Position numbers and translations under genes: made by a program
Origin: Megaleporinus macrocephalus
Lineage: Eukaryota; Chordata; Actinopteri; Characiformes; Anostomidae
Reading direction: 5' to 3'
DNA length: 64,000 bases
NCBI GenBank assembly: GCA_021613375.1
Contig: CM038720.1
Location: forward strand, 9,614,962 to 9,678,961
Part shown: positions 21,651 through 34,690 of the stretch, one piece after another
Position numbering within the stretch: the first letter of the stretch is position 1
Layout: the number at the start of each line of letters is the position of its first letter
The notes under the pieces: model-generated
The model's database searches: none
The model's input: only the letters and a program-made list of their open reading frames with translations
Told to the model about the DNA's origin: nothing

Positions 21651-22885
21651 ATATGACAAGCAGACGTGTGGACTGGAGTCCAAGTCCAAACTGATGACTT
21701 GTGACTTGATAACATCACTAAAGACTTGCGACTTAGACTTTACCTTTACTGACTTGGATTTGGAATCGGACTTGAGCTTGAAGACTTGAAAAGACTGGCC
21801 ACCCTATTTTAACATAATAAATAAGGAAAACTGAATCACAGAACTAATCATTTTGTATTACATGTTTCTGTAATGCTAGGGAGCTGAGCTGCGCCGCTCA
21901 GTTTATCCGTAACCTAGCAACAAGTGAAGTTCTGCGGCCAATCACGGGTAGCTTTGGGGGGGCGCTGGTGTTGAATTTGTGCGGAGACGAGAAGCAACAT
22001 GCTCCTGACTACAAAGATTAAGCTGTAGTAAATAAAAAAGAACTGCGACATGCAGGACACGTGGAGTCACTTCAAACTTCCACTTCTGGGGCACAAAAAT
22101 CAGGAAGTCTCTGCTCTGTATATTTCACATATAGCAGCTAGCTAGCTAGCTGACTAACAAGCTAGCAAACTTAGAAACATAATGATGAAATACCGGTTAT
22201 GTGAACAATATCTCTCCCTCTGTTCATCCCTCCTAGATATTCCACCGTCCACTGAGAACTTTACTGAAAGATTAAAGAGTTTAGCAAGCTCAGCATCTCA
22301 GACAGGAAGTGTTCAAGTAGTGCAGGACAGTACAAACATTGAATAGTCCATGCAGAGCTACTGCAGAGTCACACATGCTGTTAGAACTGAAAGACCCGTC
22401 CAGATATTAATGCTTATGGGTTTAGAATGTGATTATTAAAGTTCCTGTAGGTGTAATGTGTACTAATACTTCCATACAGTGCAGTGTTTCTCAGACTTGG
22501 TCTTCGAGGCCCACTGCCTCACATTTTAGTGGTTTTTCTGCTTCAACACCTATTTTAACTGGTAATGGACTGGTAACGAGGTGATTAGTGATTGAAACTT
22601 CTTGAAATGATCTATCTATTTCATATGAAAGTTGTTTTTTTTTTCGTTATAATACAAACTTTAAAAACGTTAATGTTATATTAATGTTAGTTTAATATAT
22701 TACTAATCAACTGCATCAATTGTGATAAATACTGAAATGATATTACATGACTTGACTAGGACTTGAAGTTTATGACTTGATTCGAGACTTGCTTGTATTG
22801 ACTCGTGACTTGATTGTCAAGACTTGAGACTTACTTGTTACTTGCATCTTAGTGACTTGGTCCCATGTCTCATGACAAGTGATCT
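21650..22885. mobile_element. Probable nonautonomous DNA transposon with GACTTG-rich ends
   Basis: Both edges carry dense GACTTG/AAGTC words (21660-21800 and 22730-22880). The outer left edge (GTGTGGACTGGAGTCCAAGT) resembles the reverse complement of the right edge (GAGACATGGGACCAAGTC). About 0.9 kb of unrelated, non-coding sequence lies between. Repeats with this GACTTG signature are common in fish and usually assigned to hAT-like elements; I could not define target duplications. Confidence 0.5.
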
Positions 22886-25080
22886 CAAACTGTGGTGTAG
22901 CTGCCCCACTCTCTTAAGTGTGCCAGAACAGATTGATCACACTCAGGCTGCCTCTTGACGTCCAACGGTTGCAGCGTTTTTCATTCATTTTCCACGTTTC
23001 AACACACCCGTCTCATATTCATCCATGTAACTGGCTATCAGACTTACTCACGGCGCCAGCGTCATGCTCGTGGCTCTCGGCTTTAGCATGAAAATGAGGT
23101 TTCTGTGACACGTACTGCCGGGGCTCTAATACCAGGCCGCAGATCTGCAGTCAAGTAGCCAAATATGGCCACACTTGAAGCAATGACTATCCAGCTACTT
23201 CCTGCGATCGGACTGCATAAAGGAGACTGGCGTCATCGGGAGAGACACGCTCTGAGCTCGTAACGACAGTAAAATCTGGGCAATTTGGCACGAATTTAAA
23301 TGATGACTGTCTCGGCGGTGTGCTGTTAGGCACTCCAAACATTTTGTGGAATGATAGGCCTTATTTATTAAAGTCCTCGAGCGGTTTCAAAAGACACAGC
23401 AGCAAAAGCACAAACAAAAGCCGAGCAGGCGGACGTGTCATTGGCAGCGCGGCGGCTAAATAAATACAGATGGAAACGCGGCAAATGAAAACTTTACAGG
23501 CTGCTGTGTTGTTATGAAGTAGCCTACAAGCGTTTCTTGAAAGGCCCTATTTATTAAAGGCCTTGAGGGTTTCCCGAGGAATAGAAACCAAACTACAATA
23601 TTTATTTCAAACTGTCTCACAGCGACGCTCACAATTACTGCACTGAGTCCAACAGACGCGTGGACGTGCCGGTTGTACACGTTATGTCCAAAAGCAATAC
23701 AGATTACTAGTGAAACTAATTAGCAAATTCCGTTACCCAAAGGGGCATCCATTGCTGAAACTGCATGCATGGCTTACATAATGTCCATAAAAAGGCATTG
23801 CATGGCTGTTTATTAGCCCAAGGTCACTATGTCCATTGCTAATGTTGGGCTATAAAAGCCCCCGCAGCATTGTAGAGTGGTCTAGCACTGGAAATGAAAG
23901 CTTTAGCGCAAGCTGTGCTAAGAAGACTCCAATGCTACGCCACTCTTTCACTCACTACTCTATTATGAATTATCAACGTTTAACTTACGTTCTCTGCTGC
24001 TTTAAGGTGCTGATGTTTCAATGTTCTCCAATGTTCTTCAATGTTCTTCAATGTTCGTCACCACTTTGGTTCTAGTTCATATCCAGCAGGATCTGTGAGG
24101 GTCTGCACACTTCCAGACCTGGGCCTAGGACTGGGCCTTTATCTTTATGTCTTACAATGACTAACCTCCAAATTGTACACCTTGTCATAGATCATCCATT
24201 ATCATCCATTTACTTGTTGAGTCTTTCTGGCAGAACTGTGTTCTCTGGAGTGATGAAGCTTCATCCAGTACTTGTGGAAGCTGTTGGAGTTTGGGATGCA
24301 GGAATAGTCTTTTAGCATTAGTGTCTGCTCTCACTAAGGGTCCTACAAATAAAAATATTAATAACATTCATTCATAGAGTCTTAATTAGCCAATGACAAA
24401 GCTCAAATTTTGAAGTACTAAGATGTTAAAGTTTAAGAGATTTTTTAATTGTTTCTTAAGATTCAGCGCTGATCTTGACTGTCTATGCTGTAGTGGGCTG
24501 TTGGTGTGTCTACAAACTTTTGGACACATAGGGGAAGATTTACTAAGAGGGGCCCTAATTACTGACAGTCTACTGACACTTTGTGCTGGTGGGTTTGACC
24601 CATTTGGTGAGGCACCTTCTTATGAACTGGAAATAAACACTGCAGCAACTTCATAACATGTGACCAGTGTGATGTAACCATGTGTTATAGGCCTCTATGG
24701 TTTTGGAATGAAAGCCCATTTCTGCCAGGTAGGAGAAGAAAGGACATTTCATTCTTCAGGTTCAGCTTCAAAGTGTAAATCAATAGGCAGAAATTTCATT
24801 TCTCAATATTTCTAAAAACTCTGACATTAATATGATGTAGTATTTATACATTATACATTCATTTTCTGTGTTGTTTAGAAGTGAGTTGATTCTCGACTTA
24901 ACTTGAATTCTGTACCAGGTGTTTTTAGAGACCGTGTGTAAAATCCCTGTTTAATTTCACTCAGCATACCTGGGATGTTTGGAAATTGTATGATTTTGTG
25001 TGTAAGGTCTTCTCCATGTATAGTATATCAAACTGTGGATATTTCTGCCAATGCATGCGCATAAATTACTGCAGACAGGA
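22886..25080. other. Intergenic, no gene seen
   Basis: Mostly single-copy. Two stretches at about 23040-23330 and 23380-23700 are GC-balanced. A short imperfect tandem of TTCAATGTTC units lies at 24018-24058. No exon-like frame with recognisable similarity. Confidence 0.5.
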
Positions 25081-25084
25081 ATAA

Positions 25085-27060
25085 TGAAGTACAGAGCAGC
25101 TTTAATATAGCAGAGATTCTAAAGCCAAGTGTTTCAATGTGTGATTTTAATAGGAAATAAAACTGTCAGATCATAATTTAGGCAAGTCGATAGTATTGTG
25201 AAATATGCTCAAAGCTTTTAATGTAGCAAAAAATAAAACATTGCAATTCCAAATACATTTGGTGTTTATTACTTTTAGCATATTAAGCTTAACGCAAGCA
25301 TTTGTTCCCATTGAAAAATAAATGAATGTATTTGAAAAACTTTTTTTTGCCAACATCTGGCGAGCTTTTCACAGATGATCATTATCACACTGTCAGTTAT
25401 TACTAATAGGCTTAACTCAGAGTAGGACTAGCTTTAATATAACAGAGATTCTAAATCCCAGAGTTTTAATATGTGATTCTTATAGTGATTTAGAACTAAA
25501 ACTGTCAGATCATAATTTAGGAATGTTGATAGTGTTGTAAAATATGCTCAAAGCTTTAGGATATAGCAAAAAACAAAACATGGCTTTTTCATACCTATTT
25601 TATCTTTACTACTATTATTACATATTAAGCTTAATACTAGCATTTTGTACATTGAAAATGAATGATTGTGTTTGAAAAACACACAGTCAGTTACTACTGA
25701 TAAGCTTAAATCAGAGTAGGACTACCTTTTATACAGCAGAGATCCTAAAGCCAAGAGTTTCAGTTCGTTATTTTAACAATGATTTGGAACTAAAACTGTC
25801 AGATCATAATTTAGGCAGGTCAGTAGTGTTGTGAAATAGGCTTAAAGTGTTAAGACATAGCAGTTTACAACATCGCATTTCCAAATCTATTTGGTGTTTA
25901 TTACTTTTAGCATATTAAGATTAATACAAGCATTTTTTTCACATTAAAAAATGAACGAATGTGTTTCAAAAACTATTTTTTGCCAACATCTGGCGAGCTT
26001 TTCACAGCCAGTTATTACTAATAGTCTTAACTCAGATTAGGACTAGCTTTAATACAGCAGAGATCCTAAAGTCAAGAGTTCAATATAGGATTTTAACATG
26101 GATTTGAAGCAAGTTGATAGTGTTGTAAAATATACTCAAAGCTTTACAACATAGCTAAAAATAAAACATTGCTTTTCCAAATATATTTGGTGTTTATTAC
26201 TTTTAGCGTATTAAGTTTAATACTAGCATTGCTTCCCATTAAAAAAATGAATGAAAACTCATTTTTTTGCCAACATCTGGCAAGCTTTTCACAGACAATC
26301 AATAGCATACAGTCAGTTATTACTAATAGGCTTAACTCAGAGTAAGACTAGCTTTATTACAGCAGATATCCTAAATCCAAGAGTTTCAATATGTGATTTC
26401 TATAGTGATTTGGAACTAAAACGTAATGTGTTAAGACAGCAATTTACAACATGGCTTTTACAAATCTATTTGGTGTTCATTACTTTTAGCTTATTAAGAT
26501 TAATACAATCATTTTTTTCCATTGAAAAATGAATGAATGTGTTTGAAAATCTTTTTTTTCCCCAATATCTGGTGAGCTTTTCACTGTCAGTTATTATTGA
26601 TAGGCTTAACTCAGAGTAAGACTAGCTTTAGTATAGCAGAGATCCTAAAGCCAAGAGTTTCAATGTGTGATTTTAACAGTGCCTCGGAACTAAAACTGTC
26701 AGATCATAATTTAGGCAAATTGATAGTGTTGTGATATGCTTAAAGTGTTAGGACATAGCAGTTTACAACACTGCTTTTATAAATCTTTTTGGTGTTTATT
26801 ACTTTTAGCATATTAAGATTAATACAATTATTTTTTCCCATTGAAAAATGAATGAATGTGTTTGAAAATCTTTTTTTCCAATATCTGGGGAGCTTTGCAC
26901 AGCCAGTTATAACTAAATCAGAGAATGAACAGCTGTATTATAGCAGAGATCCTAAAGCCAAGAGTTCAATATATGATTTTAACAATTATTGGGAACTAAA
27001 ACTGTCAAATCATAATTTTTCCATTACAATATGAATGAATATGTTTGAAAAACTACTGAA
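25085..27060. repeat. AT-rich satellite, about 300-bp unit, about 7 copies
   Basis: The landmark AGCAGAGATYCTAAAKCCAAG recurs near 25109, 25441, 25734, 26056, 26357, 26635 and 26943, giving periods of 332, 293, 322, 301, 278 and 308 bp. Each unit also carries AACTGTCAGATCATAATTTAG, GTGTTTATTACTTTTAGC and GCCAACATCTGGCGAGCTTT, with decay. Units differ by many substitutions and small deletions, so the array is old. Open frames are noise. Confidence 0.92.
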
Positions 27061-28682
27061 TTATCCTAGAATACCTGCTGTATATAAATTGATACACTTG
27101 TTCAACACAGCTTTACCATAAAATATAAAGTTGCATATAAATATAACTTGCATCAGTCCAATAAATGTTTCTATTGAAGTATGAATAATGAATTGAAATG
27201 ACCATAACTTTTCTATGCAAAACCACGTTCGTCATTAATTGATGTCGCGGTTGAAAGGTCGTTTGGCCGAGGATATGCGTCAGATTTTATGCATGAGGTT
27301 TTTCAAAAAAAAAATTATCACACTGATGATATAGAGGTCTGAAAACTCATGTATCAGATATGATTAACCTGGTCGGACTTGGTAAATCAGAGTAGATCCT
27401 TCATTATAATAATTCCTATAAAGACGTACGCAATAAAGGAAAACAGCAACAACCTCTGGACCCATGATCTACCGCTGCTAAAAGATCTTCTGTCTTTTCT
27501 TCTATTTAATAAACTTTTTAATGGCAAAAAATTGAGTTTGCAACAGCACAAAAAAAACGAGCCCTGTGGCGTCTAAACGTGGCTGCGTAGCAAAAATGAA
27601 AGAGTTCTGATTGTGTGACCTAAGTAGCTTAACCTTAAACGTCCTGAGAGAGTTCCTGTGTGTGCAGTTGGTTTGGCAGCGGCGTTGCCTTTTATCAGAA
27701 GCAGAGATAATGAGGATGACTAAGTGTGACTTCATTAATCAATGGGGGTCGTGGATGAGGCTCTTCATAGGCCTGGCCTCCGAATCTGTTTTTTTTTTTT
27801 TTTTCATTTCCTAAATGCTGCATTGCATTAATTAAAGTCATCAAAGCCACCGGCGAGCACCCACAGCTGCTTTATCAAGAGGGTTTTGCATAAGCATTAA
27901 AGTGCACTGCAGGTGATTCTTCCCCAGCCCCTCTCCCTCCCTCCCTCCCCCCTCCCCCACCAAAAAAGAAGAACACGTTTGAGCAATGCCACTACATTTC
28001 TTTTCTTTTTTGTTCCTCACTCTACCATCATCATGGAAAGATTTCCAGAAAAGGAAAGGCCATGAAGTGGATAAGAGGTGGAGGAGAAACCTTTCTGACA
28101 GGCCTGACTGCTGTGTGGAACTGAATGCAGTACTGAAATGCACTTTGCCACTAGCAGTAAAAAGCCTTTAAAGGCAGGACCTTAAGGCCTGCCCTGTCAG
28201 CTTATGATCGCTCCTCAAGCCCACATCTGATGAATGGAGTACGCTGAAGGTCAGCCTCCTGACAGCTTTCTTTTTTTTCTTCTTCTTGGGGAATCCACTT
28301 GTTAGAACATGTGGCCATTAACAGCAGCACTGAAGCCATGAATTATCGTGACGCTGGCCTTGCGTGGAAATATAAACGGGGTAACGCGAGAATGGCCATA
28401 TTCAGTGATCTGTCTATGTGGGTTATTCATTTCTCCTCCGTGCAGGTTTATGTGCGAGTTCACACGACCATCCAGTCTTCTGAAGAAGTCTTCTTTTCCT
28501 TCAGTGGCACCTAGTGGTCAAAACGCCTGGTATGCTATATTTGCTGAAAGTGAGAAGTACATAATTTGCCATTTTCTACAACGATCAATGCTCCTACAAG
28601 GCATTGGATTAGGAGGTCCGTCTGCAACGTGCTACCAAGTCAATGAAGCTAATGAAACACTGTCTGAAGTAGCTGATCATTA
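27061..28682. other. Intergenic with two single-copy blocks
   Basis: 27600-27900 contains TTCATTAATCAATGGG, GCATTAATTAAAGTCAT and TTTGCATAAGCATTAAAG, AT-core words of homeodomain/POU sites. 28030-28470 is another unique block. They may be conserved noncoding elements, untested. Homopolymer runs (T at 27790, C/CT at 27925-27958) separate them. No gene recognised. Confidence 0.4.
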
Positions 28683-31600
28683 AAAAGGTGTGGGATTCTA
28701 AAGAAAACATGGGAACTGCACTCAATCAAAGATGGTGGCTTAGTTGTTCTGTCAGGTGGTCTTTAGTTTCTGGAGTATTGTTGGGTGGTGTTGATAAGGT
28801 GTGGGATTCTAAAGAAAACATGGGAACTGCACTCAATCAAAGATGGTGGCTTAGTTGTTCTGTCAGGTGGTCTTTAGTTTCTGGAGTATTGTTGGGTGGT
28901 GTTGATAAGGTGTGGGATTCTAAAGAAAACATGGGAACTGCACTCAATGAAAGATGGCAGCTTAGTTGTTCTGTCAGGTGGTCTTCAGCTCCTGGAGTAT
29001 TGTTGGGTGGTGGTGATAAAAAGGTGTGGGATGCTAAAGAAAACATGGGAACTGACCTCAATCAAAGATGGTGGCTTAGTTGTTCTGTCAGGTGGTCTTT
29101 AGTTCCTGGAGTATTGTTGGGTGGTGGTGATAAAAAGGTGTGGGATTCTAAAGAAAACATGGGAACTGCACTCAATGAAAGATGGCAGCTTAGTTGTTCT
29201 GTCAGGTGGTCTGTAGCTCCTGGAGTATTGTTGGGTGGTGTTCATAAAAAGGTGTGGGATGCTAAAGAAAACATGGGAACTGCACTCAATCAAAGATGGT
29301 GGCTTAGTTGTTCTGTCAGGTGGTCTTTAGTTCTTTGAGTATTGTTGGGTGGTGTTCATAAAAAGGTGTGGGATTCTAAAGAAAATATGGGAACTGCACT
29401 CAATCAAAGATGGTGGCTTAGTTGTTCTGTCAGGTGGTCTTTAGTTCCTGGAGTATTGTTGGGTGGTGTTGATAAGGTGTGGGATTCTAAATAAAACATG
29501 GGAACTGCACTCAATGAAAGATGGCAGCTTAGTTGTTCTGTCAGGTGGTCTTCAGCTCCTGGAGTATTGTTGGGTGGTGGTGATAAAAAGGTGTGGGATG
29601 CTAAAGAAAACATGGGAACTGACCTCAATCAAAGATGGTGGCTTAGTTGTTCTGTCAGGTGGTCTTTAGTTCCTGGAGTATTGTTGGTGGTGTTGATAAG
29701 GTGTGGGATTCTAAATAAAACATGGGAACTGCACTCAATGAAAGATGGCAGCTTAGTTGTTCTGTCAGGTGGTCTTCAGCTCCTGGAGTATTGTTGGGTG
29801 GTGGTGATAAAAAGGTGTGGGATGCTAAAGAAAACATGGGAACTGCACTCAATCAAAGATGGTGGCTTAGTTGTTCTGTCAGGTGGTCTTCAGCTCCTGG
29901 AGTATTGTTGGGTGGAGGTGATAAAAAGGTGTGGGATTCTAAAGAAAACATGAGAACTGCACTCAATCAAAGATGCCGGTTTAGTTGTTCTGTCAGGTGG
30001 TCTTTAGCTCCTGGAGTATTGTTGGGTGGTGTTGATAAAAAGGTGTGGGATTCTAAAGAAAACATGAGAACTGCACTCAAAGATGGTGGCTTAGTTATTC
30101 TGTCAGGTGGTCTTTGGCTCCTGGAGTATTGTTGGGTGGTGGTGATAAAAAGGTGTGGGATTCTAAAGAAAACATGGGAACTGCACTCAATCAAAGATGC
30201 CGGTTTAGTTGTTCTGTCTGGTGGTCTTTAGCTCCTGGAGTATTGTTGGGTGGTGTTGATAAAAAGGTGTGGGATGCTAGAGAAAACATGGGAACTGCAC
30301 TCAATCAAAGATGCCGGTTTAGTTGTTCTGTCAGGTGGTCTTTAGCTCCTGGAGTATTGTTGGGTGGTGTTGATAAAAAGGTGTGGGATGCTAAAGAAAA
30401 CATGGGAACTGCACTCAATCAAAGATGCCGGTTTAGTTGTTCTGTCAGGTGGTCTTTAGCTCCTGGAGTATTGTTGGGTGGTGTTGATAAAAAGGTGTGG
30501 GATGCTAAAGAAAACATGGGAACTGCACTCAATCAAAGATGCCGGTTTAGTTGTTCTGTCAGGTGGTCTTCAGCTCCTGGAGTATTGTTGGGTGGTGTTG
30601 ATAAAAAGGTGTGGGATGCTAAAGAAAACATGGGAACTGCACTCAATCAAAGATGCCGGTTTAGTTGTTCTGTCAGATGGTCTGTAGCTCCTGGAGTATT
30701 GTTGGGTGGTGGTGATAAAAAGGTGTGGGATGCTAAAGAAAACATGAGAACTGCACTCAATCAAAGATGCCGGTTTAGTTGTTCTGTCAGATGGTCTGTA
30801 GCTCCTGGAGTATTGTTGGGTGGTGGTGATAAAAAGGTGTGGGATTCTAAAGAAAACATGAGAACTGCACTCAAAGATGGTGGCTTAGTTATTCTGTCAG
30901 GTGGTCTTTGGCTCCTGGAGTATTGTTGGGTGGTGGTGATAAAAAGGTGTGGGATGCTAAAGAAAACATGGGAACTGCACTCAATCAAAGATGCCGGTTT
31001 AGTTGTTCTGTCTGGTGGTCTTTAGCTCCTGGAGTATTGTTGGGTGGTGTTGATAAAAAGGTGTGGGATGCTAGAGAAAACATGGGAACTGCACTCAATC
31101 AAAGATGCCGGTTTAGTTGTTCTGTCAGGTGGTCTTTAGCTCCTGGAGTATTGTTGGGTGGTGTTGATAAAAAGGTGTGGGATGCTAAAGAAAACATGGG
31201 AACTGCACTCAATCAAAGATGCCGGTTTAGTTGTTCTGTCAGGTGGTCTTTAGCTCCTGGAGTATTGTTGGGTGGTGTTGATAAAAAGGTGTGGGATGCT
31301 AAAGAAAACATGGGAACTGCACTCAATCAAAGATGCCGGTTTAGTTGTTCTGTCAGGTGGTCTTTAGCTCCTGGAGTATTGTTGGGTGGTGTTGATAAAA
31401 AGGTGTGGGATGCTAGAGAAAACATGGGAACTGCACTCAATCAAAGATGCCGGTTTAGTTGTTCTGTCAGGTGGTCTTTAGCTCCTGGAGTATTGTTGGG
31501 TGGTGTTGATAAAAAGGTGTGGGATGCTAAAGAAAACATGGGAACTGCACTCAATCAAAGATGCCGGTTTAGTTGTTCTGTCAGGTGGTCTTTAGCTCCT

Positions 31601-32918
31601 GGAGTATTGTTGGGTGGTGTTGATAAAAAGGTGTGGGATGCTAAAGAAAACATGGGAACTGCACTCAATCAAAGATGCCGGTTTAGTTGTTCTGTCAGGT
31701 GGTCTTTAGCTCCTGGAGTATTGTTGGGTGGTGTTGATAAAAAGGTGTGGGATGCTAAAGAAAACATGGGAACTGCACTCAATCAAAGATGCCGGTTTAG
31801 TTGTTCTGTCAGATGGTCTGTAGCTCCTGGAGTATTGTTGGGTGGTGGTGATAAAAAGGTGTGGGATGCTAAAGAAAACATGAGAACTGCACTCAATCAA
31901 AGATGCCGGTTTAGTTGTTCTGTCAGATGGTCTGTAGCTCCTGGAGTATTGTTGGGTGGTGGTGATAAAAAGGTGTGGGATTCTAAAGAAAACATGAGAA
32001 CTGCACTCAAAGATGGTGGCTTAGTTATTCTGTCAGGTGGTCTTTGGCTCCTGGAGTATTGTTGGGTGGTGGTGATAAAAAGGTGTGGGATGCTAAAGAA
32101 AACATGGGAACTGCACTCAATCAAAGATGCCGGTTTAGTTGTTCTGTCAGGTGGTCTTTAGCTCCTGGAGTATTGTTGGGTGGTGTTGATAAAAAGGTGT
32201 GGGATGCTAAAGAAAACATGGGAACTGCACTCAATCAAAGATGCCGGTTTAGTTGTTCTGTCTGGTGGTCTTTAGCTCCTGGAGTATTGTTGGGTGGTGT
32301 TGATAAAAAGGTGTGGGATGCTAAAGAAAACATGGGAACTGCACTCAATCAAAGATGCCGGTTTAGTTGTTCTGTCAGGTGGTCTTTAGCTCCTGGAGTA
32401 TTGTTGGGTGGTGTTCATAAAAAGGTGTGGGATGCTAAAGAAAACATGGGAACTGCACTCAATCAAAGATGCCGGTTTAGTTGTTCTGTCAGATGGTCTG
32501 TAGCTCCTGGAGTATTGTTGGGTGGTGGTGATAAAAAGGTGTGGGATGCTAAAGAAAACATGAGAACTGCACTCAATCAAAGATGGTGGCTTAGTTATTC
32601 TGTCAGGTGGTCTTTGGCTCCTGGAGTATTGTTTGGGTGGTGTTCATAAAAAGGTGTGGGATGCTAAAGAAAACATGAGAACTGCACTCAGTCAAAGATG
32701 GTGGCTTAGTTATTCTGTCAGGTGGTCTTTGGCTCCTGGAGTATTGTTGGGTGGTGTTGATAAAAAGGTGTGGGATGCTAAAGAAAACATGAGAACTGCA
32801 CTCAGTCAAAGATGGTGGCTTAGTTATTCTGTCAGGTGGTCTTTGGCTCCTGGAGTATTGTTGGGTGGTGTTGATAAAAAGGTGTGGGATTCTAAAGTTA
32901 GTTGTTCTGTCAGGTGGT
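28683..32918. repeat. 114-bp minisatellite array, about 37 units, higher-order structure
   Basis: Units of 114 bp (variants 111 and 110) run head to tail for 4.2 kb. The core words are GTGTGGGATGCTAAAGAAAA, CATGGGAACTGCACTC and CCTGGAGTATTGTTGGGTGG. Because 114 is a multiple of three, long frames stay open (up to 417 codons), and they end at the units that lost four bases (near 30080, 30874 and 32010). Block 30114-30910 (7 units) and block 30908-32045 (10 units) start and end with the same variant units, so one is an expanded copy of the other. The right edge joins a family A repeat. Confidence 0.95.
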
Positions 32919-33090
32919 AATATCTGCTGTGTGGTGGTCCTTTGGGGGTCCTGAACATTAAAAAACAAGGAAATAAATTATACAGAGAAACAGATGAACT
33001 ACAGTCTGTGATTGTTTTTATATTTGGGAAGTGGAGCTAATAAAATAGAAAGATATTGGTTTTAATGCTGTGGCTGATGGGTGTAGACAA
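32912..33090 (-). repeat. Family A repeat fragment at the array edge
   Basis: GTGGTGGTCCTTTGGGGGTC matches the reverse complement of 15862-15890, and the block ends TGGTTTTAATGCTGTGGCTG, as at 16608-16628. The 114-bp array starts exactly where the rest of this repeat should be. Confidence 0.7.
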
Positions 33091-33610
33091 GGTATCAGTG
33101 CAAACTGACTACAAACAGTATTAAACCTGTCTGCTCTGTTATTGGATCGGGAAGGTTTAGGAGGAAAATAATCATCAAGGAATTTTACCCCCATAAACAT
33201 CTCGTGCTTGTACTGTTGGAAGTTCTCACAACTTCTTTGTACTTTAAATCAATAAAATGTGACGAATGTACACAAAACAGCACTACAACATTATCAGTAA
33301 GTAACAAACAACTTTATCAGTAAGTTAAAGTTATCCAATGGCACTGACAAGGAGAAGAAATAGAAACTGCTGTTGTCGTAAAACCTGATATCTCTGAAAT
33401 GATTTTATATAAGATGTTCGTAACTAATGTATGTCAAAGGGAGCTGGTATTTGTAAACGCTGTAGACAACCAGCCCACCAGTGCACCACACATTAACATG
33501 CCACCACCACCCCGTCAGTGTCACTGCAGTGCTGAGAATGACCCACCACCCACATAATACCTGCTCTGTGGATGTCCTGTAGCCACACCTCCAAAGTTCA
33601 GTCTTAGAAC
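33091..33610. other. Intergenic, with a second family A fragment at about 33490-33560
   Basis: Mostly AT-rich single-copy sequence. CAGTGTCACTGCAGTGCTG, GAATGACCCACCACC near 33515-33550 belong to family A. Confidence 0.5.
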
Positions 33611-33614
33611 TTGG

Positions 33615-33850
33615 TTAAGGGGAGAAAATTTACGACCAGACTTGTTGCACAGGTGGCATCCTATCACGATACCACGCTGGAGTTCACAGAGCTCCTGAGA
33701 GAGACCCATTCTTTCACTAATGTGTGTAGAAGTAGTCTGCATGTACGGAGGGGCTTGTTTTAATACATCTGTGGCCATGGAGGTGATGGTAACACCTAAA
33801 TTCAATGATTTGGATGGGTGAGTGAATACTTTACAGTACTCTACTATAAT
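33615..33850 (-). pseudogene. Tc1-like transposase N-terminal fragment
   Basis: Minus-strand reading gives SERMGLSQELCELQRGIVIG, the first helix-turn-helix of the Tc1-like transposase, then decayed sequence. The catalytic region is absent. This is a truncated, inactive piece. Confidence 0.8.
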
Positions 33851-33859
33851 AGTATATGT

Positions 33860-34595
33860 CAGGGGTCTCTAATAGGCGGGCCGCCGTCCGGATCCGGAGG
33901 CAGACGTTGTCCAATGTGGACCCAAACTGATAAACTATTGAGAATGATTTAATTTAGATTGTGTTTATTTTAAGCGGATAGGCTTTTCTTGTATTTACGG
34001 TATACGGGCTTTATGGCGCAGTGAACTCAGAGACCAATCACGTGCACTGTAAGACCACAGAAGGCTCCTCAGCCAATCAGATCTGTGCACATTTGGGCGT
34101 GCAGCGTGCACACAGGCGAGATACGAAGCGAGGAGCAGCAGCTGGAGACTAAAGCGAGTCAGAAAGAATAAGGAGCTCTAAAAACAGAAAAGTGAACAGA
34201 GAGAACTGAGTGTTTAACAGGAACGGTTCTAGAATGGACCTGCTCGTCTAGTTTTGGAGAATACCGCTCTGTACAACCAACATGTCAATCTGTGAAACTG
34301 AGTTAACAAGAAGACACACGTTTATTTACGTTCTCTATAAATAAACACTTTCAAAAGCGTTCTGTTTTTATTGAAGTGAGGAAAACATATATTATAAATA
34401 ATTAATTCAGTTCAGTATTTAAACAGTAAATATACTGAAATATACTGAACGGTATGTGTGGTGTGTTGGTGTTTCAGTAGCTGATGGTATAAGATGCTGA
34501 ATCATAACACACGTTAAAAACGATGACGGTCCGGACATTGGCCTGAGAAAATCTTCTCTAACTGGACCTTACTGAACTCTAATTAAATACCCCTG
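33860..34595 (+). mobile_element. hAT-family element (family H), copy 3, with intact target duplication
   Basis: Starts CAGGGGTCTCTAATAGGCGG and ends TAATTAAATACCCCTG, with an 8-bp perfect flanking duplication GTATATGT (33852-33859 and 34596-34603). CAGGGG termini and 8-bp duplications are hallmarks of hAT transposons. At 736 bp it is nonautonomous. This is the best copy for defining the family. Confidence 0.9.
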
Positions 34596-34690
34596 GTATA
34601 TGTCCTACCTCCACAGAAATATTGAAAACATATTGAAAACTGGAACTGCTTTAATTAGAAATCCAATACTTGAAGGCAATTGGTGTTGCA
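34500..34690. repeat. Direct duplication, left copy
   Basis: The hAT end and its flank, including TTACTGAACTCTAATTAAAT, CTGGAACTGCTTTAATTA and ATACTTGAAGGCAAT, recur at 35115-35330. The copy boundary runs through hAT and flank together, so this is a segmental duplication and not a second insertion. Confidence 0.8.

Noticed and set aside
30908..32161. 417-codon open frame in the 114-bp array as a repeat-protein gene
   Set aside because: It is open only because the unit is a multiple of three. It ends at units with a 4-bp deletion, has no start or splice context, and opposite-strand frames are also partly open.
28683..32918. CRISPR-like array
   Set aside because: Units are contiguous without unique spacers and the genome is eukaryotic.
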